A stretch of 64,000 bases of DNA, taken from NCBI RefSeq assembly GCF_011516835.1, contig NZ_WOTB01000006.1:62001-126000 (forward strand), given 5' to 3'. Positions 35,395 through 43,778 of this stretch are shown here, piece by piece. Each line of letters begins with the position of its first letter. Position 1 is the stretch's first letter. The notes beneath the pieces are model-generated. The model did not search any database. It was not told the origin of the DNA and worked only from the letters and a program-made list of their open reading frames with translations. This DNA comes from Acetobacter musti (GTDB taxonomy: Bacteria; Pseudomonadota; Alphaproteobacteria; Acetobacterales; Acetobacteraceae). Position numbers and translations under genes: made by a program.

Positions 35395-37614
35395 TCAGCC
35401 CTCCGCGAGTTCGAGTTCAGGATACGAAACATCCTCGAGATTATGACGAACCTTCGCCTCGCGCCGCCGCTTGTGCAGAATGCTCTCCGTGTAGCCATTC
35501 GCCTGCAACGCACCCCCGAACACCAGATCATGCGCCGCCATGAAAGCCGGCCCGTCCTGATGCGTGGACAACGCCACATAGCCCGGCTCGTCCCGGTTCT
35601 GCTCGTCCACAACCCGCGCCATCCGCGCCAGCGCCATCTCAACCTGCGTCTCGCTGACAATGCCATGCATCAGCCAGTTCGCCACATGCTGCGACGAAAT
35701 CCGCAACGTCGCCCGGTCCTCCATCAGCCCGACATTGTTCAGATCCGGCACCTTCGAGCAGCCAACCCCCATATCCACCCAGCGCGCCACATAACCGAGA
35801 ATGCTCTGAAGATTCGTGTCCAGCTCGGCCGCGATCTCCTCCTCCGACCAGTGCCCGTCAGGCGCCAGCGGCATGGTCAGCAGCTCATCCAGCGGCGCCG
35901 GCGCCCGGTGACTCAGATCCTGCTGCACCTGGCCGACATCCACCACGTGGTAATGCAGCGCATGCAGCGTCGCGGCGGTCGGGGAGGGGACCCACGCCGT
36001 GCTCGCCCCGGCCCGCGGCTGAGCGCCCTTCTGGTCGAGCATGTCGGCCATCCGGTCCGGCATCGCCCACATGCCCTTGCCGATCTGACCATGCCCGTCC
36101 GGCCCGATCCTCAGCCCGCAGGCCAGCCCGATCGCAACATTGCGCTGCTCATAAGCCCGGATCCACGCCGTGTTCTTCATGTCGCCCTTGCGAACCACCG
36201 GCCCCGCCTTCATGCAGGTGTGAATCTCGTCGCCCGTCCGGTCGAGGAACCCGGTGTTGATGAAGAACGCCCGCTCCCGCGCCGCGTGAATACATGCCGC
36301 CAGATTGACGCTCGTGCGCCGCTCCTCATCCATGATCCCCATCTTGATCGTGTTGCGCTCAAGCGAAAGCATGTCCTCGATCCGCGCGAAAATCGCATCG
36401 GACAGCGCCACTTCCCGCGATCCGTGCATCTTCGGCCGCACAATGTAGACCGAACCCGTCCGGCTGTTCCGCACCGGGCTGTTGCCCCGCAGATCATGCA
36501 GCGCCGTCACCGCCAGAATCGCCGCGTCCAGAATCCCCTCCGGAATGTCGCGCCCGTCCGCATCGACCACCGCATCCGTGAACATGTGATGCCCGACCGT
36601 CCGCACCAGCAGCAGGCTTCGCCCCGGCACCGTCACGGCGGACCCGTCCGGCGCCGTGTAACGCCGGTCCTTCGCAAGCTGCCGCGTCGTCACCGTCCCG
36701 GCCCGCGGAATCGCCGCCGTCAGCGTGCCCCGCATCAGACCGAGCCAGTTGCGGTAAACAAGAATCTTGTCCGCCACATCCACGGCCGCAACGCTGTCCT
36801 CACAATCCATGATCGTGCTCAGCGCGGACTCCATCAGCACATCGCTGATCCCGGCCAGATCGGCGCCCCCAACCACACTCTCCCGGTCGAACCGAAGCTC
36901 GATATGCAGCCCCCGGTTGCTCAGCAGAACCGCCCGCGGGTCGCGCGGCGCCCCCTGGAACCCGGCGAACTGAGTCGGATGCCGCAGTCCCGTCGTCCGC
37001 CCGCATTCCAGCTTCGCGTGCAGTTCGCCGTGATGCACATAATACTGCGTGACATCCATATGACTGCCGATCAGCAGCGGCACCGTCTCATCGAGAAACA
37101 GCCGCACCCGCCGCACCACAGCCCGTCCGCGCATCGCGTTATAGCCCGTCCCCGGCGCGAACGGATCAACCTGCGAAATCGCATCCGTACCGTAGAACGC
37201 GTCATACAGACTGCCCCAGCGCGCGTTCGCCGCGTTCAGCGCATAACGCGCATTGTTGACCGGCACCACAAGCTGCGGCCCCGCCACCTGCGCGATCTCC
37301 GGGTCCACATCCGGCGACGTCACACCGAAAGCGGAAGGCACGTCCTCAATATATCCGATATCCCGCAGAAACCGCGTCTGCGTCTCCGCGTCCGGATTGC
37401 CATTCTCAAGCAGAAAACCATCGATCGCCGCCTGCAGCCGGTTCCGCTGCTCCAGCGCATGACCGACCTTCGGCCCGAACTCCTCCACCAGCGCGGACAG
37501 CCCGCTCCAGAATGTCAGAGGAGAAATGTCCGTCCCCGGCAGAATCTCGGAATTGACGAAATGATGCAGTGTGCGATCGACGCCGATGGACTCGATCTGG
37601 ATACGCGATGTCAT
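35395..37614 (-). CDS. glcB: Malate synthase G
   Basis: Condenses glyoxylate with acetyl-CoA to malate, the second step of the glyoxylate bypass. It is 739 residues, the length of the monomeric G form. Characteristic stretches: RTVGHHMFTDAVVDADG, IVRPKMHGSREVALSDAIF (near the active site), KMGIMDEERRTSVNLAACIH, RAFFINTGFLDRTGDEIHTC, and GVGCSKVPDLNNVGLMEDRA (active-site Cys or loop). AGGAG precedes the ATG. It lies 132 bases downstream of aceA on the same strand, making an aceA-glcB operon. Confidence 0.97.
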   Translation of the reverse strand: MTSRIQIESIGVDRTLHHFVNSEILPGTDISPLTFWSGLSALVEEFGPKVGHALEQRNRLQAAIDGFLLENGNPDAETQTRFLRDIGYIEDVPSAFGVTSPDVDPEIAQVAGPQLVVPVNNARYALNAANARWGSLYDAFYGTDAISQVDPFAPGTGYNAMRGRAVVRRVRLFLDETVPLLIGSHMDVTQYYVHHGELHAKLECGRTTGLRHPTQFAGFQGAPRDPRAVLLSNRGLHIELRFDRESVVGGADLAGISDVLMESALSTIMDCEDSVAAVDVADKILVYRNWLGLMRGTLTAAIPRAGTVTTRQLAKDRRYTAPDGSAVTVPGRSLLLVRTVGHHMFTDAVVDADGRDIPEGILDAAILAVTALHDLRGNSPVRNSRTGSVYIVRPKMHGSREVALSDAIFARIEDMLSLERNTIKMGIMDEERRTSVNLAACIHAARERAFFINTGFLDRTGDEIHTCMKAGPVVRKGDMKNTAWIRAYEQRNVAIGLACGLRIGPDGHGQIGKGMWAMPDRMADMLDQKGAQPRAGASTAWVPSPTAATLHALHYHVVDVGQVQQDLSHRAPAPLDELLTMPLAPDGHWSEEEIAAELDTNLQSILGYVARWVDMGVGCSKVPDLNNVGLMEDRATLRISSQHVANWLMHGIVSETQVEMALARMARVVDEQNRDEPGYVALSTHQDGPAFMAAHDLVFGGALQANGYTESILHKRRREAKVRHNLEDVSYPELELAEG

Positions 37615-37746
37615 GTCGTGTCTCCTGGGTCAGAGCGCCGTCCCGGTGCGGAAACCGGAGAGAGCGATAAAGGAAAGGGTATCCGGCCCGCCCGAAGGCA
37701 GACCGGTTCCCGGATGCACAGAGAAGAATGAAGAATGTCGGAAACT

Positions 37747-39057
37747 TTACGCCGGCGCCTTGTCCTTGCCGAACGCAATGCTGTCGTCGTGGAACTGATC
37801 GTGCTCCGTCGAACCATGCATCGCCGTCGTCGAGGACTGACCGCCGCTCGCAATCGTCGCCACCGCGTCGAACCAGCCCGTGCCGACCTCCCGCTGATGC
37901 CGCGTCGCCGTGTAGCCATCGACCTCCGCCGCGAACTCCGCCTGCTGCAGCTCGGAATAAGCCGCCATGCCCCGCTCGGCATACCCGTGCGCCAGTCTGA
38001 ACATCGAGTAGTTCAGCGCATGGAAGCCCGCCAGCGTGACGAACTGGAACTTGTAGCCAAGTTCGCCAAGCTTCTTCTGGTAACTGGCGATTTCCGACTC
38101 AGACAGTTTCTTCTTCCAGTTGAAGGACGGCGAGCAGTTATAGGCCAGCAGCTTGCCCGGAAACTCCTTGTGAATGGCCTCCGCGAACTGCGTCGCCTCC
38201 TCAAGGTTCGGCTCGGACGTCTCCCACCACAGAAGATCGGCATAAGGCGCATAGGCGAGAGACCGCGCAATCGCATACTCCACGCCCAGACCTTCCTTAA
38301 TCCGGAAAAAGCCCTCCGAAGTCCGCTCCCCCGAAAGGAACGGACGATCCCGCTCATCCACATCCGCCGTCAGCAGCTGCGCCGAATGCGCGTCCGTGCG
38401 ACAGACCAGAACCGTCGGAACCCCCTCCACATCCGCCGCCAGCCGCGCCGCGTTCAGCGAACGGATATGCTGCGAAATCGGAATCAGAACCTTCCCGCCC
38501 AGATGCCCGCACTTTTTCTCGGACGCGAGCTGATCCTCATAGTGAACCCCGGCCGCTCCCGCCGCAATCATCGCCCGCATCAGCTCGAACACGTTCAGCG
38601 ATCCGCCGAAACCCGCCTCCGCATCCGCCACGATCGGCGCCATCCAGTACTGGTTGCGGTCCCCTTCAAGAGTCGCAATCTCATCACAGCGGCGCAGCGC
38701 GTTGTTGATCCGCTTCACAACGTTCGGAACCGAATTCGCCGGATAAAGCGACTGATCGGGATACATCTCGCCCGCCAGGTTCGCATCCGCCGCCACCTGC
38801 CAGCCGGAGAGATAAATCGCCTTCAGCCCCGCCTTGACCTGCTGCATCGCCTGGTTGCCGGTCAGCGCGCCGAGCGAATTGATATAAGGCTCCTCATGCA
38901 AAAGCTTCCAGAGACGTTCGGAACCCATCCGTGCAATGGTGTGTTCAATCGTGAACGACCCCGCCAGCCGCGCCACATCGCGGGCGGTGTAGTCGCGGCG
39001 AATACCGGCGAAACGCGCCTGATCGTTCATCCGGTCTTCAATGGCCTGAAGTGACAT
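37747..39057 (-). CDS. aceA: Isocitrate lyase
   Basis: Splits isocitrate into glyoxylate and succinate, bypassing the CO2-losing steps of the TCA cycle. It is 436 residues from the ATG at 39057 (AAGGGAG just upstream); further in-frame starts up to 39120 have no support. The catalytic signature is [14 protein letters not shown] (KKCGH, active-site Cys), with [20 protein letters not shown] at the N-terminus, [20 protein letters not shown], and CNSCGS-like [19 protein letters not shown]. It is divergent from a dedicated regulator, with a palindromic operator candidate between them, and is the first gene of the aceA-glcB operon. Confidence 0.97.
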   Translation of the reverse strand: MSLQAIEDRMNDQARFAGIRRDYTARDVARLAGSFTIEHTIARMGSERLWKLLHEEPYINSLGALTGNQAMQQVKAGLKAIYLSGWQVAADANLAGEMYPDQSLYPANSVPNVVKRINNALRRCDEIATLEGDRNQYWMAPIVADAEAGFGGSLNVFELMRAMIAAGAAGVHYEDQLASEKKCGHLGGKVLIPISQHIRSLNAARLAADVEGVPTVLVCRTDAHSAQLLTADVDERDRPFLSGERTSEGFFRIKEGLGVEYAIARSLAYAPYADLLWWETSEPNLEEATQFAEAIHKEFPGKLLAYNCSPSFNWKKKLSESEIASYQKKLGELGYKFQFVTLAGFHALNYSMFRLAHGYAERGMAAYSELQQAEFAAEVDGYTATRHQREVGTGWFDAVATIASGGQSSTTAMHGSTEHDQFHDDSIAFGKDKAPA

Positions 39058-39146
39058 GGTGAAGTCTCCCTTCTGATTCGTCATGTTCTCAGTTAAGATG
39101 ACAACCGGAATTACTTCCACATAAAAGGAATAACCTCAGATGAATG

Positions 39147-39164
39147 TTGTAAACAGCTTTACAA
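39147..39164. promoter_or_regulatory. Candidate operator between aceA and its divergent regulator
   Basis: TTGTAAA-CAGC-TTTACAA: perfect seven-base arms around a four-base spacer. It lies about 90 bases from the aceA start and 28 bases from the start of the regulator gene. RamB, a relative of this regulator, is known in Corynebacterium to bind TTTGCAAA-like sequences. A further matching half-site, TTTGTAAA (39178-39185), falls just seven bases before the regulator ATG, consistent with self-regulation. Confidence 0.6.
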
Positions 39165-39192
39165 AAATTCCGCTTTATTTGTAAATCCTGTC

Positions 39193-40635
39193 ATGACCAC
39201 ATCGTCCGCCACGCGGATCGGCCGCGTCGTCCGCAGGCTCCGGCAGGAGAGAAACCTGTCCCAGCAGACCCTGGCCGCCCGCCTCGGCATTTCCGCCAGC
39301 TACCTCAACCTCATCGAACACGATCAGCGCAGCGTCACCGCCGCGCTGCTGATCAAATTCACCCAGACCCTCGATGTCAGCATCGAAGCCCTGTCCGGCA
39401 CCCAAGAACAGAAACTCGAAGCCCTGCTGCGCGAAGCCCTGTCCGACCCCGAACTCGGCACGGATATGGATAACGCCGCCCAGGAAATCACCGTCCTCGC
39501 CGCCCAGCCCGCCGTGGCCCGCGCCGTCCTGACCCTGCACCAGGCCTGGCGCGCCGCCCGCCACGACGCCGAAGGCATGGTCCTGCCAGGCGGCCGCCGC
39601 CTCATCCTGCCGCAGGACGAAGTCCGCCGCATCTACGACGAGCGGATGAACCACTTCCCCGTTCTCGAAGAGATCGCCGACACCATCCGCCGCGACATCG
39701 CCCGCGACATCGGCTTCCGCCCCGGCGAAACGCTGCCCCAGTCCGAGGTCAACCACGCCCTCGCCACCCGCCTGCGCCAGCGCCACGGCGTCATCGTCCA
39801 GGTCCTGCCCGTGGACGACGTGCTGCGCCGTTACGATCCTTCCTCGAAAACACTCGTCCTTTCCGATCTCCTGCCCCGCGGCAGCCGCGGCTTCCAGATG
39901 GCCTTCCAGCTCATGCTGTTCGAGGCGCGGGACACCATCGAAAACCTCATCCGCGAGGAAGACCCCAGCTCGGAAGAAGCCCGGACCTTCCTGCATATCG
40001 GCCTGACCAACTACACCGCCGCCGCCCTGCTGATGCCCTATACCGCGTTCCTGAACGCCGCCACCGCCTGCCGCTACGATCTGGAACTTCTCAGCTTCCG
40101 CTTCGGTGTTTCCTTTCAGCAGGCCGCCCAGCGCGTCGCCAGCCTGCAACGCCCCGGCGAACGCGGCGTCCCGTTCTTCTTCGTCCGCAACGACCCCGCC
40201 GGCAACATCACCAAAAGCTTCTCCGCCTGCGGCTTCCCCATCCCGAGACAGGGCAACCCCTGCCCGCAGTGGAACGCCTGCACCGCCTTTTCCGGACCCG
40301 GCGAAATCCACACCCAGGTCGCCGCCTTCGCCAGCGGCATGACCTTCCTCTCCGTCGCCCGCACCCAGGCCGGCACCGTCTCCCGCTGGGGCGACGCCCG
40401 CCCCGTCCACGTCGTCGCCATCGGCTGCGCCATCGAAAGGGCAGGGGAGGTCGTCTATTCCGACCGCCTCAACCTGAACGCACGGCCCACCCCGATCGGT
40501 ATCTCCTGCCACCTCTGCGACTGGACCGAATGCCGCTCCCGGGCCTTCCCACCCGTCTCCCACCGTCTTACACCCGACATCAACCAGCGCGTCGCCCGTC
40601 CCATTCCGTTCGAGGACCTGCATAATCATGAATAA
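39193..40635 (+). CDS. RamB/ScfR-type XRE regulator of the glyoxylate shunt
   Basis: A 480-residue transcription factor. Residues ~8-62 are an XRE helix-turn-helix (LRQERNLSQQTLAARLGISA, then SYLNLIEHDQR). The middle region resembles an IrrE/M78-like domain (GLTNYTAAALLMPYTAFLNA, FGVSFQQAAQRVASL) where a metal or acyl-CoA ligand may sit. The C-terminal ~150 residues are DUF2083-like, with conserved cysteines in QGNPCPQWNACTAF and GISCHLCDWTECRSRAFPPV. Members such as RamB control aceA and aceB in response to acetate or acyl-CoA. The divergent position beside aceA supports that role here. Whether it represses or activates cannot be read from the sequence. Confidence 0.85.
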   Translation: MTTSSATRIGRVVRRLRQERNLSQQTLAARLGISASYLNLIEHDQRSVTAALLIKFTQTLDVSIEALSGTQEQKLEALLREALSDPELGTDMDNAAQEITVLAAQPAVARAVLTLHQAWRAARHDAEGMVLPGGRRLILPQDEVRRIYDERMNHFPVLEEIADTIRRDIARDIGFRPGETLPQSEVNHALATRLRQRHGVIVQVLPVDDVLRRYDPSSKTLVLSDLLPRGSRGFQMAFQLMLFEARDTIENLIREEDPSSEEARTFLHIGLTNYTAAALLMPYTAFLNAATACRYDLELLSFRFGVSFQQAAQRVASLQRPGERGVPFFFVRNDPAGNITKSFSACGFPIPRQGNPCPQWNACTAFSGPGEIHTQVAAFASGMTFLSVARTQAGTVSRWGDARPVHVVAIGCAIERAGEVVYSDRLNLNARPTPIGISCHLCDWTECRSRAFPPVSHRLTPDINQRVARPIPFEDLHNHE

Positions 40636-40653
40636 TCAGAAAGCCGTGCCGGA

Positions 40654-40989
40654 ATGACCTCAGCCGAAACCCCCGAAATCCGCGAGGCCGAACGCGAGCG
40701 ACGGATCGAACTCCTCATCCGCCGCCTGCCCGGCACCAGAGCCCCCGCCACAATCCGCTTGCTCCGCCGCCCCGGCTCCCGCCTCGCCCGCATCCCCGCC
40801 GGAGCCGCCCTGACAATCGGCGGAATTTTCTCCTTCCTGCCCGTCCTGGGCCTGTGGATGCTCCCTCTCGGCCTGCTCCTGCTCGCGGAGGACATCCCGC
40901 CGCTGAGACGAGCCTGCAACCACGCCCTGTCCTGGGTCGAACACAGGCACCCCCGATGGATGGGCCTGCCCGACGACAATAAGCGCTGA
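40654..40989 (+). CDS. Small membrane protein, function unknown
   Basis: A 111-residue protein immediately downstream of the regulator gene (18 bases). The N-terminal half is basic (RERRIELLIRRLPGTRAPA) and likely cytoplasmic. A hydrophobic hairpin follows (GAALTIGGIFSFLPVLGLWM, then LPLGLLLLAEDIPPLRRA), and the end is basic with Trp and His residues (ALSWVEHRHPRWMGLP). I recall the LPVLGLWMLPLGLLLLA pattern from uncharacterised alphaproteobacterial proteins. No role can be assigned from its position. Confidence 0.7.
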   Translation: MTSAETPEIREAERERRIELLIRRLPGTRAPATIRLLRRPGSRLARIPAGAALTIGGIFSFLPVLGLWMLPLGLLLLAEDIPPLRRACNHALSWVEHRHPRWMGLPDDNKR

Positions 40990-41073
40990 ATTTCACCCGT
41001 CCTGAACTGCACTCAATCAGTTCGGGCAGCCGAAATTCAGGCAGACCACACCCGGCCCCGCCTCACTTCCGCC

Positions 41074-41101
41074 GCCGCCACAGAAGGGCCGCCACAGAAG
41101 G
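41074..41101. repeat. Two tandem 14-base repeats upstream of the RND operon
   Basis: GCCGCCACAGAAGG occurs twice back to back with no gap. It lies about 95 bases before the first efflux gene, in the likely promoter region. It could be a paired regulator site or a replication slippage product. Confidence 0.45.
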
Positions 41102-41194
41102 AGAGCGGACATCTCCCATGCTCCGTTCCGCCGTTCAGGGTGCTGTAAGCTAAATCTGCTACCCCGGTCCGGCGTCAGTAAGTCAGGGCAGCAG

Positions 41195-42598
41195 TTGACG
41201 ATAATGAAACGAATCAGACAGGGAGCAGCACTTTTCCGGCGCCACAGATCCGCTCCCGACATGCCGGCCCGCCGCCTCTCCGCATCCGCCCGCCAGACCC
41301 CATCCACTGGTCAGGCCCCGTCCATCGGCCAGACAGCGCAGCCCGTGTCACCGCAGCGCCACCGTATCGCACACGGACTCCGCCTCCTCCTGCTGTCCGC
41401 CACGCTGATCTGCCCGACAGCCGCCAGCGCCGCCTCCTGGTCGTTCCACGACGCCGTCCGCGCCGCATGGACCCGCGATCCCGCACGGCAGGCCATCCAC
41501 GTCGCCGAAAAATCCGCCGCCTCCGAAGCTGAGGCCGCCCGCGCCTGGTTCCCGGCCGGCGCCATCATCAACGCCCAGTATCTCGATGACCACTTCATCG
41601 GCAGCAACCAGGGCTACACCACCTATCAGGGACAGCTCTCCGTCCCTTTCTGGCTGCCGGGACAGGGAACCGCGACCGAACGCAACGCCCTCGCCGACAT
41701 GGACGTCGCCCGCGCCAATCTCACAATGGAACGCATGGCCCTCGCCATGCAGCTCCTCGACATCGCAACCCGCGCCGCGAACGAGCAGTATCAGCTCGCA
41801 ACCCTGGACGCTGAACAGCAGGCCGCGAACGACATGCTGTCCCAGTCCACCCGCGCCCTCGCCGCCGGAGAGGAAGGACGCGCCGATCACGACGCGGTTC
41901 TGGGCTTCTTCAACGATGTCAGCCAGAGGCGCGCCGAATCCGAAGAGCGGATCGCCGGACTGCGCGCTGATCTCGTCAGAATGACCGGAGTGGAAACACT
42001 GCCCGATCTCGAAAGCATCGACGGCCGCGATCTCGCCCGGGCAGGCAGACCCCAGGCGGAACTCGCGGCTGCGCGCGACCCACGGGTTCTTTACGCCGAT
42101 GCAGTCGAAAAAGCCGCCGGCGCGTCCCTCGAAGTCACGCGCCGTTCCTGGATGCCCCAGCCCACAGCCGGCATCCAGGTCATCCGCCAGAAGCAGTACG
42201 AAGCGCTGTGGGACACATCCGTCGGCGTCCAGATGACCGTGCAGCTTCCCAGCGAAGCCCAGTACACGCCACAGCTCATGCAGAAAGTCCGCGTGCAGGC
42301 CAACGCGGAACGCGATCTCCTCCAGGCGCGCCGGATCGTGACCGACGAATATACCCACACGCTCAATCGCCTCAGGACATCCGTCACCGTCCTGAACGAT
42401 GCGCGGATGCAGTGCGCGTCCCAGTCCGACCGCGAGCACCAGCTGATGCGCGCCTGGCAGATCGGAGAAACAGCCGTCCCGGAACTTCTCCGCGCGCGCC
42501 AGGCCGCACTCACCGCCTGCCAGGCCCGCGACGCCGCCGGCATCGCCTGGCACAGCGCGGTGATCCGGCTGCTCATCTCCAGCGGAGCCACACCATGA
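41195..42598 (+). CDS. TolC/CzcC-like outer-membrane efflux protein
   Basis: A 467-residue outer-membrane channel subunit of a heavy-metal RND pump. A long basic leader, rich in Ser, Thr and Gln, precedes the signal sequence LRLLLLSATLICPTAASA. The mature part shows two repeated alpha-hairpin halves (AVRAAWTRDPARQAIHVAEK, AEEGRADHDAVLGFFNDVSQ, AEAARAWFPAGAIINAQYL), ending in ELLRARQAALTACQARDAAG. Overall it resembles the CzcC group. It is the first gene of a three-gene operon, and its stop overlaps the start of the adaptor gene by four bases. Confidence 0.85.
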   Translation: MTIMKRIRQGAALFRRHRSAPDMPARRLSASARQTPSTGQAPSIGQTAQPVSPQRHRIAHGLRLLLLSATLICPTAASAASWSFHDAVRAAWTRDPARQAIHVAEKSAASEAEAARAWFPAGAIINAQYLDDHFIGSNQGYTTYQGQLSVPFWLPGQGTATERNALADMDVARANLTMERMALAMQLLDIATRAANEQYQLATLDAEQQAANDMLSQSTRALAAGEEGRADHDAVLGFFNDVSQRRAESEERIAGLRADLVRMTGVETLPDLESIDGRDLARAGRPQAELAAARDPRVLYADAVEKAAGASLEVTRRSWMPQPTAGIQVIRQKQYEALWDTSVGVQMTVQLPSEAQYTPQLMQKVRVQANAERDLLQARRIVTDEYTHTLNRLRTSVTVLNDARMQCASQSDREHQLMRAWQIGETAVPELLRARQAALTACQARDAAGIAWHSAVIRLLISSGATP

Positions 42599-43767
42599 GA
42601 AACAGCGGACCGATGCGCCTGGCCTGGCTGCTCCCCGCAACGTTCCTGGCCATCGGCTCCGCCCGCGCGGCCCTGCCGGACAGCATCCATATGAGCGCCA
42701 CCGCTCAGGCCAACGAAAATGTCCGGACCGTCACGGCGCAGACAGGCCGCCTGCGCGAAACGCTCTCCGCCATGGCCCGCGTGGATGTCGATACCGCCCG
42801 GTCGGTCGCCATCCGCCCGGCCGGAGAAGGCAAGGTCCTGAGCGTGCTGGTCACGCCAGGCCAGATGGTGCGGCGCAACCAGACCCTGATGACCTATGTC
42901 GATCACTCCCTCCATATCCTGGCTATGCAGGAACAGCAGGCCCGCGCCGGCCTCAGCGCCGCTCAGGCCGCACAGGCGGATGCGCGTCTGGCCCTGCAGC
43001 GCGGACGCGTCCTGTCCGGCGGCGCGCTCTCCACCGGCGAGGTCCGGCGCCGGCAGGCCGTCGCCTCGCAGGCCGGAGAGACCGTGCTCGCGCGCGAGGC
43101 CGATATCGGAATGATCACCCATCGTCTGCAGGAGGAGTTCAACTCCCCGACGGAGCGGGTCGAACATGAGGAAGATTCGGCGCTGATCTCGCCCGTGGAC
43201 GGCGTGGTCCGGTCAGTCACAGCCGGTATCGCAACCGATATCGGGCCGCAGACCGTGGTCCTCGAAGTCGTCGATCTGTCCTCGGTCTGGGTCGTCGCCG
43301 ATATCCCCCCCGAAGACGCGTCGCGGATCGCCGTCGGCAACCTGATGCGCCTGCGACGGTCCGGAGATACGGAAAGCGCCCCGGTCGTGACCAGGATTAC
43401 AACCATCGACGCCATCGCAAACCCGGCGACCGGCCTCATCCACGTCATCGGCGTCGCAAACTCCGGCACTGAGTCCGATCCGGCCATCCTGCGCCTGGGC
43501 ACGATGCTGGACGCCACACTCGATACCACACGGGAAGCGGAAGGCCTCCGCGTTCCCGCCGCCGCCCTCGGACATATGGGCAGTCAGGACGTCATCTTTG
43601 TCCGGACAGGCCCGGAAACCTTCGTGCCCCGCACCGTGAAGATCCTCCTGCAAACCGATGACGCCGCAATCGTGCAGGGCGCGGTCGCCCCCGGCGATCA
43701 CGTGGTCACGGACGGCAGCTTCGCCCTGAAATCCATCGCCCTGATGGCCGACAGCGACCAGAACTGA
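42595..43767 (+). CDS. RND efflux periplasmic adaptor (CzcB-like)
   Basis: A 390-residue membrane-fusion protein. A signal sequence (LAWLLPATFLAIGSARAA) leads to the lipoyl and barrel parts: AIRPAGEGKVLSVLVTPGQM, a coiled-coil hairpin (QARAGLSAAQAAQADARLAL, GEVRRRQAVASQAGETVLAR), then LISPVDGVVRSVTAGIATDI and LEVVDLSSVWVVADIPPEDA. The last domain is PAAALGHMGSQDVIFVRTGP. It has the CzcB-type layout, but no extra metal-binding C-terminal domain is seen. It bridges the inner-membrane pump and the outer-membrane channel. Confidence 0.88.
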   Translation: MRNSGPMRLAWLLPATFLAIGSARAALPDSIHMSATAQANENVRTVTAQTGRLRETLSAMARVDVDTARSVAIRPAGEGKVLSVLVTPGQMVRRNQTLMTYVDHSLHILAMQEQQARAGLSAAQAAQADARLALQRGRVLSGGALSTGEVRRRQAVASQAGETVLAREADIGMITHRLQEEFNSPTERVEHEEDSALISPVDGVVRSVTAGIATDIGPQTVVLEVVDLSSVWVVADIPPEDASRIAVGNLMRLRRSGDTESAPVVTRITTIDAIANPATGLIHVIGVANSGTESDPAILRLGTMLDATLDTTREAEGLRVPAAALGHMGSQDVIFVRTGPETFVPRTVKILLQTDDAAIVQGAVAPGDHVVTDGSFALKSIALMADSDQN

Positions 43768-43778
43768 CCGCGCGCCAT

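Noticed and set aside
35443-37731. Plus-strand frame of 762 codons opposite glcB
   Set aside because: Arg/His/Pro-rich, the usual shadow of a GC-rich gene; malate synthase is clear on the other strand.
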